Shown: piece after piece, positions 20,993 through 31,910 of the stretch
Position numbering within the stretch: position 1 is the stretch's first letter
How the letters are laid out: every line of letters begins with the position of its first letter
From: Litsea cubeba
Lineage: Eukaryota > Streptophyta > Magnoliopsida > Laurales > Lauraceae
Length of the DNA: 64,000 nt
Direction: 5' to 3'
Assembly (NCBI GenBank): GCA_012931725.1
Contig: CM022945.1
Coordinates: 155,449,047 to 155,513,046, forward strand
Made by a program: the position numbers and the translations under genes
The notes under the pieces: generated by a model
The model's database searches: none
What the model was told of the DNA's origin: nothing
Seen by the model: only the letters and a program-made list of their open reading frames with translations

Positions 20993-23515
20993 ATGTTTGA
21001 CTGCGACATCCTAATCATATTCCACTACGATGGAAACTTTGAATTTGATATGATGTGTCCCATCTATAATGGAGGAAAACAGAAGATGATGTATTATCAA
21101 CCAACATGACATATGGGTCATTGGTTGCCGAGGCAATTGAAGCATCTAATTGGGACTCATCGACTGAAAGTTTAAGCATACAATACCTTCATCACAATGG
21201 ACGTGCATTTTCACTAGCTAGCATTGAAGATGATAATGATGTAAACAGAATGATGAAAGCATCGGGTCGAGATACATATGGGATATACTTATATGTTTCT
21301 AACAGTTCAAACAGTGGACAGTGTAGAGGAGGAGAACAATCTAGGTATGTTAACATGTTGTATTCTAAATTAAACACTTATCAAGTATTAATCCCAATCC
21401 CTAACTTGTATTTTGTTATATTGTTGATGCTATGTAGGTTTCAGAGGAATGACAAGCATCGATCTTTTCATGGAAAATTGAGCAACAGGTTCATGTCAAA
21501 TTGCAAGGGAAAAGAAGTGAACGATATGACAGCCGTTCCAGAGCTTCCTACAGTCGATCTCGAAGAAGATAGTGACATGCATTTTTCAACTATCCAAACC
21601 ATTACAAGTCCACTACATGATTTTGGTCAAGAAATTGATGTTGATAATATAGAGGATGGGGCAGACTATGGCGATGAGAATCATTCTGACAAGAATAATT
21701 TCACTGGACAAATACCAGTGGTTATGATGGGCGCGGACATAGGGAATGTTGCCAGGGGTAATCCATATAACAATGCAAGTTTTGATAATATAGAGGATGG
21801 GGTAGAGTATGGTGATGAGAATTATTTTGATGAAAATAATTTAGGTGGATAAGTTCCAGTGATTGTGATGGGCTCGAACATAGGAGGAGTTGCCAAGACT
21901 AACCTAGTCAACAATGAATGTGTTGATAATACAGAGGATGGGGCTGAGTATGGTGATGATAATGATTTTGGTGAGAATAATTTCACATGCCAAATTCCAG
22001 TGATTGTGGTGGGCTCGGACAGAAGTAACGTTGCCGGGGCTAATCCAAACAAAACTACATGTCCTTTAAGTGAACATTCAGGTGTTAATTTCGTCGACAA
22101 CATGGTACCTAAACAATTGAATACAGATGTTGGAAACAACTCAGCACAGGAAATGTGGATTGTCCGTGAATTCCTAGATTGTGACACATTTCGGAAGACT
22201 CTGGCTAAGTTTGCAATTTATGGAAACTTTACTCTGAAGCACTTGAGGACCAACAGTTACAAAGTGACAGCATGCTGTAAAGATCAAAGTTTCCCATGGC
22301 ACATTCATGCCTCTATCGTGGAATCAGGACCACAATTCAAAGTACGTACGTATAATCCAGTCCATAGATGCTCGAAGCCAATGATGGGGATGGCACACAA
22401 ACAAGCGTCAGCATTGCTAATTGCGGAGTTCATCATAGACAGAGTCAGACAAAATGCCAATTTGAAACCAAAAGAGATCATGAACAACTACTAAATGGAA
22501 TTTGGGACAACTATTACCTACATGAAAACATATGTAGCAAAGGAGATTGCCCTGCGTGTAGTGTGAGGATCTTACGAGGAGTCCTTTCAAATGCTGCCTA
22601 GTTACTGTATTGAATTGCAGAGGACCAATCCAGGGACAGTAACAAGTATAGATACCACGTCCGATGACCGTTTTAGAAGATTTTTTTGGGCATTCGGAGT
22701 TTGTCTAAGGTCTTTCATTAATGATTGCAGACCAATGATTGTGATAGATGGGACATATCTCCGAGGGAAGTATCTCGGTGTTTTGCTCGTTGCGGTTACA
22801 CATGATGCCAATCATAAGCTGATTCCCATCGCTTTTGCCTTTGCAGAAGCCGAGCGACGCGATAGTTGGGAGTGGTTCCTTGCAAATCTGCATATAGCGC
22901 TTGGTGAGCCTAATAATTTGACTATTGTGTCCGACCGCCAAAAAGGTTTTATTCTGGCGCTCTTGAATACCATACCATCTGCAAAGCATTGTTATTGTTG
23001 CCATCACATTGCGGAGAATATTAAGGTGGCTTTCAGTGATGCGGCGATTGATATGAAATTTTGGCGTGCAGGCCGTTTGAGTATGATGCATATATGAATG
23101 ATATACGGGCAGTCAACCAAGAGGCTTTCACTTACATTGATGCAATCGGAAGGCAACGATGGGCTGATGCATATGTAGATGGACATCGGTATGAAATGCT
23201 CACTAGTAACGCAGCAGAATGCACAAATGCCATCTTAAAGGATACGAGAGTCCTGCCTATTACAAGACAAGTCGAGGAAATATGGGCCAAGTTAATGGAG
23301 TTCTATCAGAAGCGCCATCTTGAGTCGCAAGCATTGACAAGTCGTCTAACACCGTATGCGGATACAGTTTTAGAAAGAGAAACGGAAGAAGGTCAATGAC
23401 TGCATGTTCATGTTGCTGGTTTGATTGAGTTTCAGGTACAATCTGTGGAGTACGTGGATGTCGTAGATCTTGAACGTAAGACTTGCACGTGTCGAAAGTG
23501 GGAAATCTACATATT
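20993..23515 (+). pseudogene. Mutator-like (MULE) transposase, decayed
   Basis: Domains in order: a PB1-like N-terminus (YDGNFEFD ... SIQYLHHNGRAFSLASIEDDNDVNRMM, 20,993-21,340); a low-complexity acidic region; the MuDR-type DNA-binding domain (FRKTLAKFAIYGNFTLKHLRTN ... CCKDQSFPWHIHAS, about 22,190-22,330); the DDE transposase core (IVIDGTYLRGKYLGVLLVAV, 22,738-22,797, and IVSDRQKGF, 22,924-22,950); and the start of a SWIM finger (TCTCRKW, 23,482-23,502). A likely 93-bp intron with GT-AG ends lies at 21,345-21,437. Damage includes a frame change near 21,105, stops at 21,850 and 22,492, shifts near 22,560 and 23,075, a stop at 23,397, and loss of the rest of the SWIM finger. Not autonomous. 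Confidence 0.88.
21643..22065 (+). repeat. Threefold 141-bp (47-codon) tandem repeat inside the MULE gene
   Basis: Units start at 21,643, 21,784 and 21,925. Each encodes D-N-[IT]-E-D-G-x-[DE]-Y-G-D-[ED]-N followed by an IPV-x-[MV]-G block. The exact 141-bp period keeps frame, so it expanded while coding. The second unit carries the stop at 21,850. Confidence 0.9.
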
Positions 23516-23539
23516 TAGGGATGGCATTTTTGGGAAGTA

Positions 23540-23990
23540 ATTATGGTTGGTTGGTGTTAATGTGGTATGAATGTCATGGTGGATGCAGCCATCTGGATAG
23601 TGTACAGCCTAATGAAGGTTTTTTTTTTTTTTGAATGGGGATGCAATATGAATTGTTAATATGTGTTGTGGATGTCTTGCTAGATGCCGCCATCTTTGAA
23701 GTGTACAGCCCTTTGATGCATTTTTTGGAAGGGGGTGCAAGATGACTTGTTAATGTGTGGTATGGATGTCTTCATAGATACAGCCATCTGGATAGTGTAC
23801 AGCATACTGAAGCATTTTCTTGGAGGGGGGATGCAAGATGACTTGTTAATATGTGGTGTGGATGTCTTGATAGATACAACCATCTGGAACGTGTAGTCGT
23901 CTATTGAAGCATTTTTTGGGAGGGTGTGATTGTGGTTTGAATATGCATCCAATATCGATGGTGTATAGTCTACTGAACAACATAGGGTTG
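23540..23990. repeat. Tandem repeat of about 97 bp, four copies
   Basis: The landmark CATCT(G/T)(G/T)A starts at 23,590, 23,691, 23,784 and 23,881, with a partial copy near 23,947. Units share GTGTACAGCC, GAAGCATTTTTTGG, GATGACTTGTTAAT and GTGGATGTCTT. Follows the truncated transposase directly. Confidence 0.85.
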
Positions 23991-24238
23991 GTTAGACAAT
24001 GCTGTTCAGACCTTGTACATCTTGTGGGATGGGGTGTAATTTTTTGGAAGGGCATATAAGATATTATTTTAAGATTATATTTGTTGTAAACTTTTTGTGG
24101 TGATGATAATATATATAATGTTTCTTGCATTATGGGTTGGTTATTGATATCTTATTTTTTCCACTAGGACCTACATTTGTTAATGACAACCCCTAACTTA
24201 GGTATAAAATGTGACATACAAGATAAATGCTAAGGTCA

Positions 24239-24606
24239 ATATTGACTATCTATATGGTCGATATCGACTATTACTGTAATTTCTAAGTTACAGTTAAATA
24301 GTCAATATCGACTATTACTGTAAATTTTCAATATTCAGCTAGATAGTCGATAATGACTATTACTGTAATTTCTAAGTGACAGTTAAACAGTCGATATCGA
24401 CTATTACTGTAAATTTCAATGTTCAGCTAGATATTTGATATCGACTATTACTGTCACTTCTATGTTACAGTTAAATAGTCGATATCAACTATTACTGTAA
24501 ATTTCTGTGTTCAATTAAATAGTCAATATCGACTATTACTGTAATTTCTATATTTCAGTTAAACAGTCGATATCAACTATTATTCATAGTCAATATCGAC
24601 TATTGG
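24239..24606. repeat. 44-bp palindrome array, nine cores
   Basis: Cores resembling GTCGATATCGAC start at 24,258, 24,301, 24,346, 24,390, 24,434, 24,479, 24,522, 24,566 and 24,590, so spacing is 43-45 bp except the last (24). Two spacer types alternate, one with ACTGTAATTTCTAAGTTACAGT (itself an inverted repeat) and one with a TTCAATATTCAGCTAGA-like sequence, giving an 88-bp higher-order unit. Not CRISPR: eukaryotic context, palindromic core and repeated spacers. Confidence 0.92.
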
Positions 24607-25480
24607 TTAGATGTTTTCTCACATATTCAATTCCAATATGAGGACACCTAAAAATACATCATCATCATCAAAAGCATACATCCATTTGCATTGAATAATT
24701 CCACATTTAAAAGGGGACATCCACATGAACCATTAAAATGAATACCAATACATTAAATGTAAAAAACTTTGGCATTAAATATTTACACAAAAGTTTTTAC
24801 AAAAATAAGGTACAATAAACCAAAAGGAGTTATTGCTCAGTCAACCTCTCCGTCTGCTGTCCAAAACCTTTTACAAAACTACTCTTAACCAGCCAAACAA
24901 TATGATCAAACTGGCAAGTTCAACAAGTCCGGAAGATTCAGCCTATTAGCATTCACCTGCCAACTTCTCTTTTCAGACCTTTGAGTCTGAATTTTCAGAA
25001 TCATGTGTTGCACCTTACAAAAATTCAACTGCTGACATTGCCACCTCATGTTCCACACCCATGCTAGAGGAATTTGCGAAATTCAATTTTGATGGATTAC
25101 ATGCACGGGAATCACTTGAACCACCTTGTTCATCAATCCAATCTCTTCCTTCAGGCTTACATGATTCATTTTTAAAGGAAGAGACTTTAATGGTGGTTAC
25201 CTTCTCACCATTGGATAAGAAATGTGTGGTACAAATTGTTGAAAATCTTCATTTGATCTTTGTCCAATGTGTGGAGGAAAATTTTGTTTGGGATCCGGGT
25301 GGATTCCGTGTTGAGTACCCAATAGTGTAGCTTCTTTTTTTTTTTTTTCTTTTTCTCGTTTGTTTTTGTGTATGTTTGTCGAACCATGGATAGTGTTTGG
25401 AAAAGCTTCATTTACAGGTGACTTCTTCACTTTACCCTCTGGTACTTCTAATCCTCATGTTTCATTGCATTTCATTCATT
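24607..25480. other. AT-rich non-coding stretch
   Basis: No recognised feature. An 89-codon frame at 25,061-25,330 lacks any known motif and may be a relic of gypsy coding sequence lying before the 3' untranslated region. Confidence 0.4.
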
Positions 25481-26697
25481 TTAACATCGAGGACGATATT
25501 TATGTTAGGCTGGGGGGTGGGGACAAGCACACTTGTTTGTTGTTAGACAAAGTTTTTACACATTTGCTTTTGTTTTAAGTTTTTTTTAATGAAAAATTCC
25601 TAATTTTTTTCAAATTTCTTGCCATCTCCGTTAGGATTTTTATAAAACGAAGATACCTTGAATTTCGAAAATTTTAAAGCTTTGGGCAAGAAAAAAAATA
25701 TAATGGTTCACTGTTTTGTTTAAGGAAAGGATTTTTGGACAAGTTCTGAAACTTGATCCCTTACTTTTACACAATCTGTATATGTTTCCAAAGGTTTTGA
25801 ATGTGAAGCTATGATTTTCGTTTTTCTTTGACAATTTGATTGAAAATATGATGGAAACCGACCCTTAGTTTTACAGTTTCCTGGTTCGACTGGGTGGATT
25901 TTGTCCACAAACTAGTGAATTAATTCGGGCACATGGAAAGGGCTGCCTATTGTTGGGGACCGTAGAAAAAAAGTAGAAGAGAAAAAAAAAAGGATGACTA
26001 AGCTTGAAAATGGTGAAATTTATGAGATAAATTCATCGCAAAGGAGCCCTATCTTGAAAAAAAAAAAAAAGAAAAGAGAAAAATGAATTTCTTGAGAAAA
26101 CATGTTACGACCTTTGAAAAAACAATTGTGCGAAAGCCGTCATGGTCGCCTTGAGAGAAAGACTATTTTTCTTTGCTAAGGTTAGGTGCCCTAGAATTTT
26201 GGATTAAAAATCATTTTCACAAAACTATGGTGGATCATTTGATGCCTATGGTTTTTACGTATACACACATTTTCACCATGCACGGTCAATTCAGCATGAT
26301 TTCGAGAATTTCTAACCAAAAGATGAGATTTGTGAACCTAATTTAAGATTTGCCTTTGAAAATTTCCAAGAATCAATAATATCCGATGTTTGTAAATTTT
26401 CTTTTGGAAAAGTTCTCATGGATTTGTTAGGTTTCTACTTGGATTGAAAAAAGAAAAAAAGAATTTTGTTGGTATATTCATTGCAAATCCTCACGAGGCA
26501 CAACTCGTCCATTATGGGGAACTTAGGGGTTTAAGGACTTACTATATACGCTAAATGCAGTTAAAAGTGTCAGCGAAAGTAGCATTTTTCATTTTTATTT
26601 TTTTTGTTAGTTTATTTTCCTTAGGATCAGGTTAGGAGAGTTTTATTCCTTATCACTCATTTTGCTAAGGGACTAGCAAAAAGCTGATTGGGGGGTG
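25481..26697 (+). mobile_element. 3' untranslated region and polypurine tract of a gypsy-type element
   Basis: A purine-rich block (GGCTGGGGGGTGGGGAC, about 25,508) is followed by about 1.2 kb of non-coding sequence with A and T runs. The tract ATTGGGGGGTG abuts the LTR start at 26,698. This arrangement of long 3' UTR and G-rich PPT is common in Athila/Tat-type elements; the exact lineage is inference. The 5' part of the element is missing. Confidence 0.6.
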
Positions 26698-27875
26698 TGA
26701 TAAGTCCACAAATTAGGTCATTAGGTCATCATTTTATGAACATTTATAGATCTTTGAAACATCGATCTTTTCCGCTTTTTATTTTCCACCTTTATTCTTT
26801 TTATTTTTATTAAGTTTTCTAATTAGTTTTACGTCACCTTTTTCTTATTTAAAAGCTTCTCATTGCATCTTTTATGTGAGATTAGAAACTTTCTATTTAT
26901 GTTATTTGCATGATCTATAGTTAGAAATTGATTAGTGCATTCATTAGAATTAGGTTTCATGTTTAAAATTATATTCTGTTGCTGAAAATCAAAGTTTTTG
27001 GACTGATTAGAAAGATTAAATTTGGACTTGGTATGTGAATAGTGAAAAATATTGCACAGTTTTGACCCGACTGCGTTGGAAAAGTGCACGAGTTGAGAAC
27101 TAGACAAACGTGATTGTTTTGTCCTGAAAATTAGCAGATTTGAAGTGAATAATAAGGACTTTGAAAACCCCAAATTTCAGCAAAACAATCCATCGGGAAA
27201 TGGGTTAACCAGCGGCCTAAACAGGGGTACCCAGCAAAGCCTGTATTAGATTTCCAGCACAAAACTACTCAACTAGGCATCTTTAGATGATCATATCTTT
27301 TTTTATTTTAAATTCTTTTTCACTTTCACTTTTTTGTTGTGTTCATGCATCATCAGAGTATTGACTCCAGCCATTAGATTTAGGTTTAGATCATCGTAGA
27401 CAGGTCGCACAGTCCAGAAAAATTGGGGTTGCGCAATAGTTTTCATACTTAAAAATTTTACAACATGCATCATATAGTTAGAAAAATGCATAGATTTGCA
27501 TTGTTTGCATTTAGGGAATCATAAATCATCCATATTTTCATTCTAAATTATTTTGGAAAGTAGGATCTTATTTAGGAAGTTTTATTTTGATTTTTTATAT
27601 TAAATTGGTTGTTTTGATGAGTGTGTTAATTGTTCAGGTTCTAGTTAGAATAGGGTTGAATGACCTAGGTTTCTTTACTTAGTTTAGGTTTATTAATTTT
27701 TTATTTGGAAAGCTGTAATTGTTAATTTTCAGTTTTTAGGAATTTTCTTGTAATTTGTTTAGTTTTCTTATTTAGGCTAGATTTAGTTTCTAAATTAGGA
27801 AAGGTTAAAGTTGGAAAGTTTCTTAATCAACATTGCTCCCTATAGATTGACCAAGTCTCACCAATTATTACTACA
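26698..27875 (+). repeat. LTR of a gypsy-type element (TGATAAGTCC...ATTACTACA)
   Basis: It starts TGATAAGTCC just after the PPT and ends CTACA after a CTCACCAATTATTA block, giving a 1,178-bp TG...CA unit. No partner LTR is present, so the right end is inferred from the terminal motif. Confidence 0.6.
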
Positions 27876-28621
27876 TCGCGGCCCTGCACTTGGGGTCCAA
27901 TCACTCTGTTTGAGGACGAGAGGGCAATGATACTATCTCGTGATGTATTGGCCTATGCGAACTTCTTATATTGTAAGTGTTGATAGGACATTGTCTTTCA
28001 TTGTTCATTGTGTATCGACACATGTGCTTTTTGCTTAGATTCCTATCATTGGATTTCACATGATCACATCATCTTTACATTGCTTTGATATTGCATATCT
28101 ATATTAAAATGTATTTCTCCTTGTTGGCTATTTGTAGTTTGATGATACTTTGCTTGATGCATAGATACCTAGCCCCTCTATTTCAAGGCGGAGGCGGAGG
28201 AGGCGCCACTTCAAGCAGATCAGCTTGATGATGATCACAAGTGGTGTGCTGACGACATTGTTTGAGTCGTCCTAACTAGCACACGAGTGCCTCATTCGTT
28301 TTAAATAGTCGTATATTTCTTTTGATTGGCCTCGGTTCTTATTAGAGGCAATGCAACTAAACTGTTTTGTTCATCTTTTGTTAAACTTTAATTATAGTAA
28401 TGAAAGAATGTGCTTACTTTGAAATATTCAATTTGTCCCATCTATATTATACGAAGCTTCCGCTTTGTTTTATGGTTAACCGAGGAAATGTTTATATTTC
28501 TCCGCGGGCTTCGATCCTGTGGGACAATGATTGGGGGCCACGTTGTGTGGTTTGTCAATAAGATTTTAATTGACCCCTAATCTCGCGCATAATCCTCATG
28601 CACATTATCGGGGGCGTGACA
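27876..28621 (+). repeat. LTR tail of a chromovirus-type element
   Basis: The segment around 28,165-28,280 (GAGCCCCTC-like word, GGCGGA repeats, TGACGACATTGTTTGAGTCG) and the terminus GGGGGCGTGACA at 28,610-28,621 align by eye with 58,850-58,950 and the LTR end at 59,349-59,360. The 5' part is missing. This is a relative of the LTR family at 56,077-59,360. Confidence 0.55.
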
Positions 28622-29596
28622 CAGACCTGCCAACTGTGCCCATTAACATTAAAAGAAAAAAGAGGAGAGAGCATGAAAAAAAATGAAAGAGAAGAGAGGA
28701 TTGATTACCTGCTTTCAAGGCTTCTCGAATCCGTTTCCCGGAGTTAGGTGAAGCTGGAAGAAGAAGAAGAATGGGGGTATTTTTGGGGGTATTTTTGTCA
28801 ACAAAAGTGTATGAACTACTAAACCCCAGCTTTATTGTTTTTCATCATAAAATTTTTTATTTAGAGTCCAAGCTTAGTTATTTGTGCTTAAACCACGGGC
28901 ATGTATATACATAAAAATTGAGAATAACGGCGTTACAGGTTAAAACCTAGTAAACCTAAATAGCTTAAATTTAAAATAATATTTTTCTTATTATGCCCTT
29001 ATATGTTTTCAAATCATTAAAAAAATATAAGATTGATTGGTACACAAGATTTGAATTTTCTACCACCTAAAAACTTCACACTGCTACGCCCATCACCGCA
29101 ACAACCGCTATGTATCACTCGCTACGTTGTGTTTCGGCTACTTACCGCTATGTTCCCTTCAACTGCTATTTTGATCATTCCTTTTAACCTCTCACTCTGA
29201 CTATATAATATGATTAATGAGAAATACATAATATTATGTTATCAATGGTATTCGTAGTCTTACGGTGGGAACAACTTAATTCTGAAGTAAAATTCACAGA
29301 CATTTATAAACAGGGTGGGCCTTCGTTCCTTCATTTTTAGCTCCTCATATTTTCCTTTGATGGACCTCTTTAGTAACTAAGCTAATATAAGCCACATATT
29401 CCATCAAAAGTAGTATATTTTCTAAGATTGATTCCCAATCATCCTCTACTTTTACTTAAAAATTAAAACGGTCAACAAAATACTAATTCTTGTTGGATTC
29501 TAATTGGTTCTGGTTGTAGATCCACTGTAATAATCCATACATCTTGTGGTGTGAGATTGTATAGAACCCTAAAATAACAACAGCCACAGTTTATAG
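28622..29596. other. Upstream region of ALS
   Basis: AT-rich sequence with no coding frame or recognisable transposon. It presumably holds the ALS promoter; I cannot place specific elements other than those nearest the gene. Confidence 0.4.
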
Positions 29597-29647
29597 TTTA
29601 TATATCTCCCTTCTCTTCCCCTCTTTCTCTCTCTCTCACTCCCTGCA
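29597..29647 (+). promoter_or_regulatory. TATA-like sequence and pyrimidine-rich leader of ALS
   Basis: TTTATATAT at 29,597-29,605 is followed by an almost pure C/T stretch to the start codon. If the TATA is used, the 5' leader would be under 20 bases, which is short. A start further upstream is also possible. Confidence 0.4.
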
Positions 29648-31627
29648 ATGGCGGCCTCGGCCTCACAACTTTCTCTGTTATCACAACACTCTTCTCCTGA
29701 CTTCCCTTTCTCCTCCTCCTTCTTCTCCTCTTCCAAAACCATAAAACCCCTTTCGTTTTCCAAAATTTCCAAAAAAACCCCTCCATGTTATCTCTCCATC
29801 ACCAACACCCTCACCGACCCCACTAACACCTCCTCCGCCACCAGCGCCGCCGTCACCTGCAAGCCACATGTCCCCCGTTTCGCGCCTGATCAGCCCCGGA
29901 AAGGCGCCGACGTGCTGGTGGAGGCTCTCGAGCGCGCCAGCGTTGACGTCGTCTTTGCGTACCCGGGCGGCGCTTCTATGGAGATCCACCAGGCCCTCAC
30001 CCGCTCCACGACCATCCGTAACGTCCTCTGCCGCCATGAACAGGGAGAGATCTTCGCCGCCGAGGGCTACGCTCGTGCCTCTGGCCGCCCCGGTGTCTGC
30101 ATCGCTACCTCCGGCCCTGGCGCCACCAACCTCGTCAGCGGCCTTGCTGACGCTCTCCTTGACAGCATCCCCCTCGTCGCCATCACCGGCCAGGTCCCCC
30201 GCCGCATGATTGGCACCGACGCCTTCCAGGAGACGCCCATCGTCGAGGTCACCAGATCCATCACCAAGCACAATTATCTCGTCCTGGACGTGGAAGACAT
30301 TCCTCGCGTGGTTGAAGAAGCGTTCTTCCTCGCCACCTCCGGCCGCCCCGGGCCCGTCCTCATCGACATCCCCAAAGACGTGCAGCAGCAGCTCGTCATC
30401 CCTGATTGGGACCGCCCCATGAAGCTCCATGGGTACCTCTCTCGCCTCCCTAAACCCCCTGAAGTCTCACAATTAGAACAGATATTGCGCCTTGTTAGTG
30501 AATCCAAAAAACCAATTTTGTATGTTGGGGGTGGGTGCTTGAATTCGAGCCCCGAGCTGCGCCAATTCGTGGAGCTCACCGGAATTCCGGTTGCCAGCAC
30601 TTTGATGGGTCTAGGCGCATACCCATCTTCCGACGAGCTCTCCATGCGAATGCTAGGAATGCATGGGACTGTTTTCGCTAATTATGCTGTGGATAAAGCA
30701 GATCTGCTGCTTGCTTTTGGTGTCCGCTTTGACGATCGGGTCACCGGAAAATTGGAAGCTTTTGCCAGTCGGGCGAAGATTGTCCACATTGATATTGATC
30801 CGGCGGAGATAGGGAAGAACAAGCAGCCCCATGTCTCCATCTGTGGAGATGTAAAGGCAGCATTGGAAGGGCTTAATTTTCTCTTAGAGGGGAGAAAAGC
30901 TGATGGGAAGATAAATCTTGACTTCTCTTCCTGGAGGGAAGAGCTTAAAGAGCAGAAGATGAAGTTTCCATTGAGTTTTAAGTCGTTTGGAGATGCCATT
31001 CCTCCTCAATATGCCATTCAGGTTTTGGATGAATTGACGAATTCGAATGCCATTATAACCACCGGTGTCGGCCAGCATCAGATGTGGGCTGCGCAATGGT
31101 ATAATTTCAAGAGGCCACGGCAGTGGGCGACTTCCAGTGGGCTGGGTGCTATGGGGTTTGGCCTCCCTGCAGCCATTGGCGCAGCCGAGGCCTCGCCCGG
31201 TTCAATTGTTGTTGATATCGATGGAGATGGAAGTTTCATCATGAACGTCCAAGAGCTTGCAACGATATGGGTAGAGCAGCTTGATGTGAAGATTATGATC
31301 TTAAATAACCAGCATTTGGGTATGGTTGTGCAATGGGAAGATCGATTTTATAAGGCGAATCGGGCTCATACGTATCTAGGTAATCCGGACGATGAGACTA
31401 AGATATTTCCAAATTTTCTAAAGTTTGCAGAAGGGTGCGAAATACCTGCTGCTAGAGTAACAAAGAAGAGCGAGTTGAGAGGTGCTATCCAGAAGATGTT
31501 GGAGACTCCTGGTCCTTACTTGTTGGATGTTATTGTACCCCATCAGGAGCATGTGTTGCCAATGATACCTAGCGGTGGGGCATTTAGAGATGTGATCATC
31601 GAGGGTGATGGGAGAACAAAGTACTGA
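29648..31627 (+). CDS. ALS: Acetolactate synthase (acetohydroxyacid synthase) catalytic subunit, chloroplastic
   Basis: A 659-residue intronless frame; known plant ALS proteins are about 640-670. It condenses two pyruvates, or pyruvate with 2-oxobutyrate, in the first shared step of valine, leucine and isoleucine synthesis, using ThDP, FAD and Mg2+. Residues 1 to about 70 are Ser/Thr-rich with few acids, a chloroplast transit peptide. The ThDP-site glutamate is E131 (RHEQG). The ThDP/Mg motif runs from GDG (526-528) to NN (553-554). Positions where substitutions give herbicide resistance all carry the usual sensitive residue: A109, P184, A192, D363, R364, W563 and S642 (Arabidopsis A122, P197, A205, D376, R377, W574, S653). 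The start ATG is the first in frame and gives a normal transit peptide. GC-rich codons up to about residue 270 give way to AT-richer codons. No regulatory-subunit gene is near. Confidence 0.98.
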   Translation: MAASASQLSLLSQHSSPDFPFSSSFFSSSKTIKPLSFSKISKKTPPCYLSITNTLTDPTNTSSATSAAVTCKPHVPRFAPDQPRKGADVLVEALERASVDVVFAYPGGASMEIHQALTRSTTIRNVLCRHEQGEIFAAEGYARASGRPGVCIATSGPGATNLVSGLADALLDSIPLVAITGQVPRRMIGTDAFQETPIVEVTRSITKHNYLVLDVEDIPRVVEEAFFLATSGRPGPVLIDIPKDVQQQLVIPDWDRPMKLHGYLSRLPKPPEVSQLEQILRLVSESKKPILYVGGGCLNSSPELRQFVELTGIPVASTLMGLGAYPSSDELSMRMLGMHGTVFANYAVDKADLLLAFGVRFDDRVTGKLEAFASRAKIVHIDIDPAEIGKNKQPHVSICGDVKAALEGLNFLLEGRKADGKINLDFSSWREELKEQKMKFPLSFKSFGDAIPPQYAIQVLDELTNSNAIITTGVGQHQMWAAQWYNFKRPRQWATSSGLGAMGFGLPAAIGAAEASPGSIVVDIDGDGSFIMNVQELATIWVEQLDVKIMILNNQHLGMVVQWEDRFYKANRAHTYLGNPDDETKIFPNFLKFAEGCEIPAARVTKKSELRGAIQKMLETPGPYLLDVIVPHQEHVLPMIPSGGAFRDVIIEGDGRTKY

Positions 31628-31910
31628 ACTTCAAGGAGAAGTTGAGCTTCAATGAGAAGTTGTGCCTTTGTCTTGTTATTGAGTTTGTGTTGCATTGTTG
31701 GTTATCGTAGACTATTATGTATTTAGATGTTCTAAGCTTTGGAGTTCTGTGGCAACTGGTTCTTCTTCTTCTTTTTTTTTTCTTAATATTAGAAGATCTA
31801 TATGTTAGCATTTTCATCGCCTTCGACCATGGAGTGAGTTATGGATATTTAATTTGGATATGTTTTGAGAATTTCATAATAAATTGTGGTAGATGTTTAT
31901 TGTTATAGTC
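31628..31910 (+). other. ALS 3' untranslated region
   Basis: T-rich sequence after the stop, with AATAAA at 31,878-31,883 as a candidate polyadenylation signal. No competing coding frame. Confidence 0.5.

Noticed and set aside
24239..24606. CRISPR-like look of the 44-bp array
   Set aside because: Eukaryotic setting, palindromic core, repeated alternating spacers and no cas genes.
29681..30430. 249-codon open frame antisense to ALS
   Set aside because: It is the shadow of GC-rich codons in the ALS 5' half and has no known motif.
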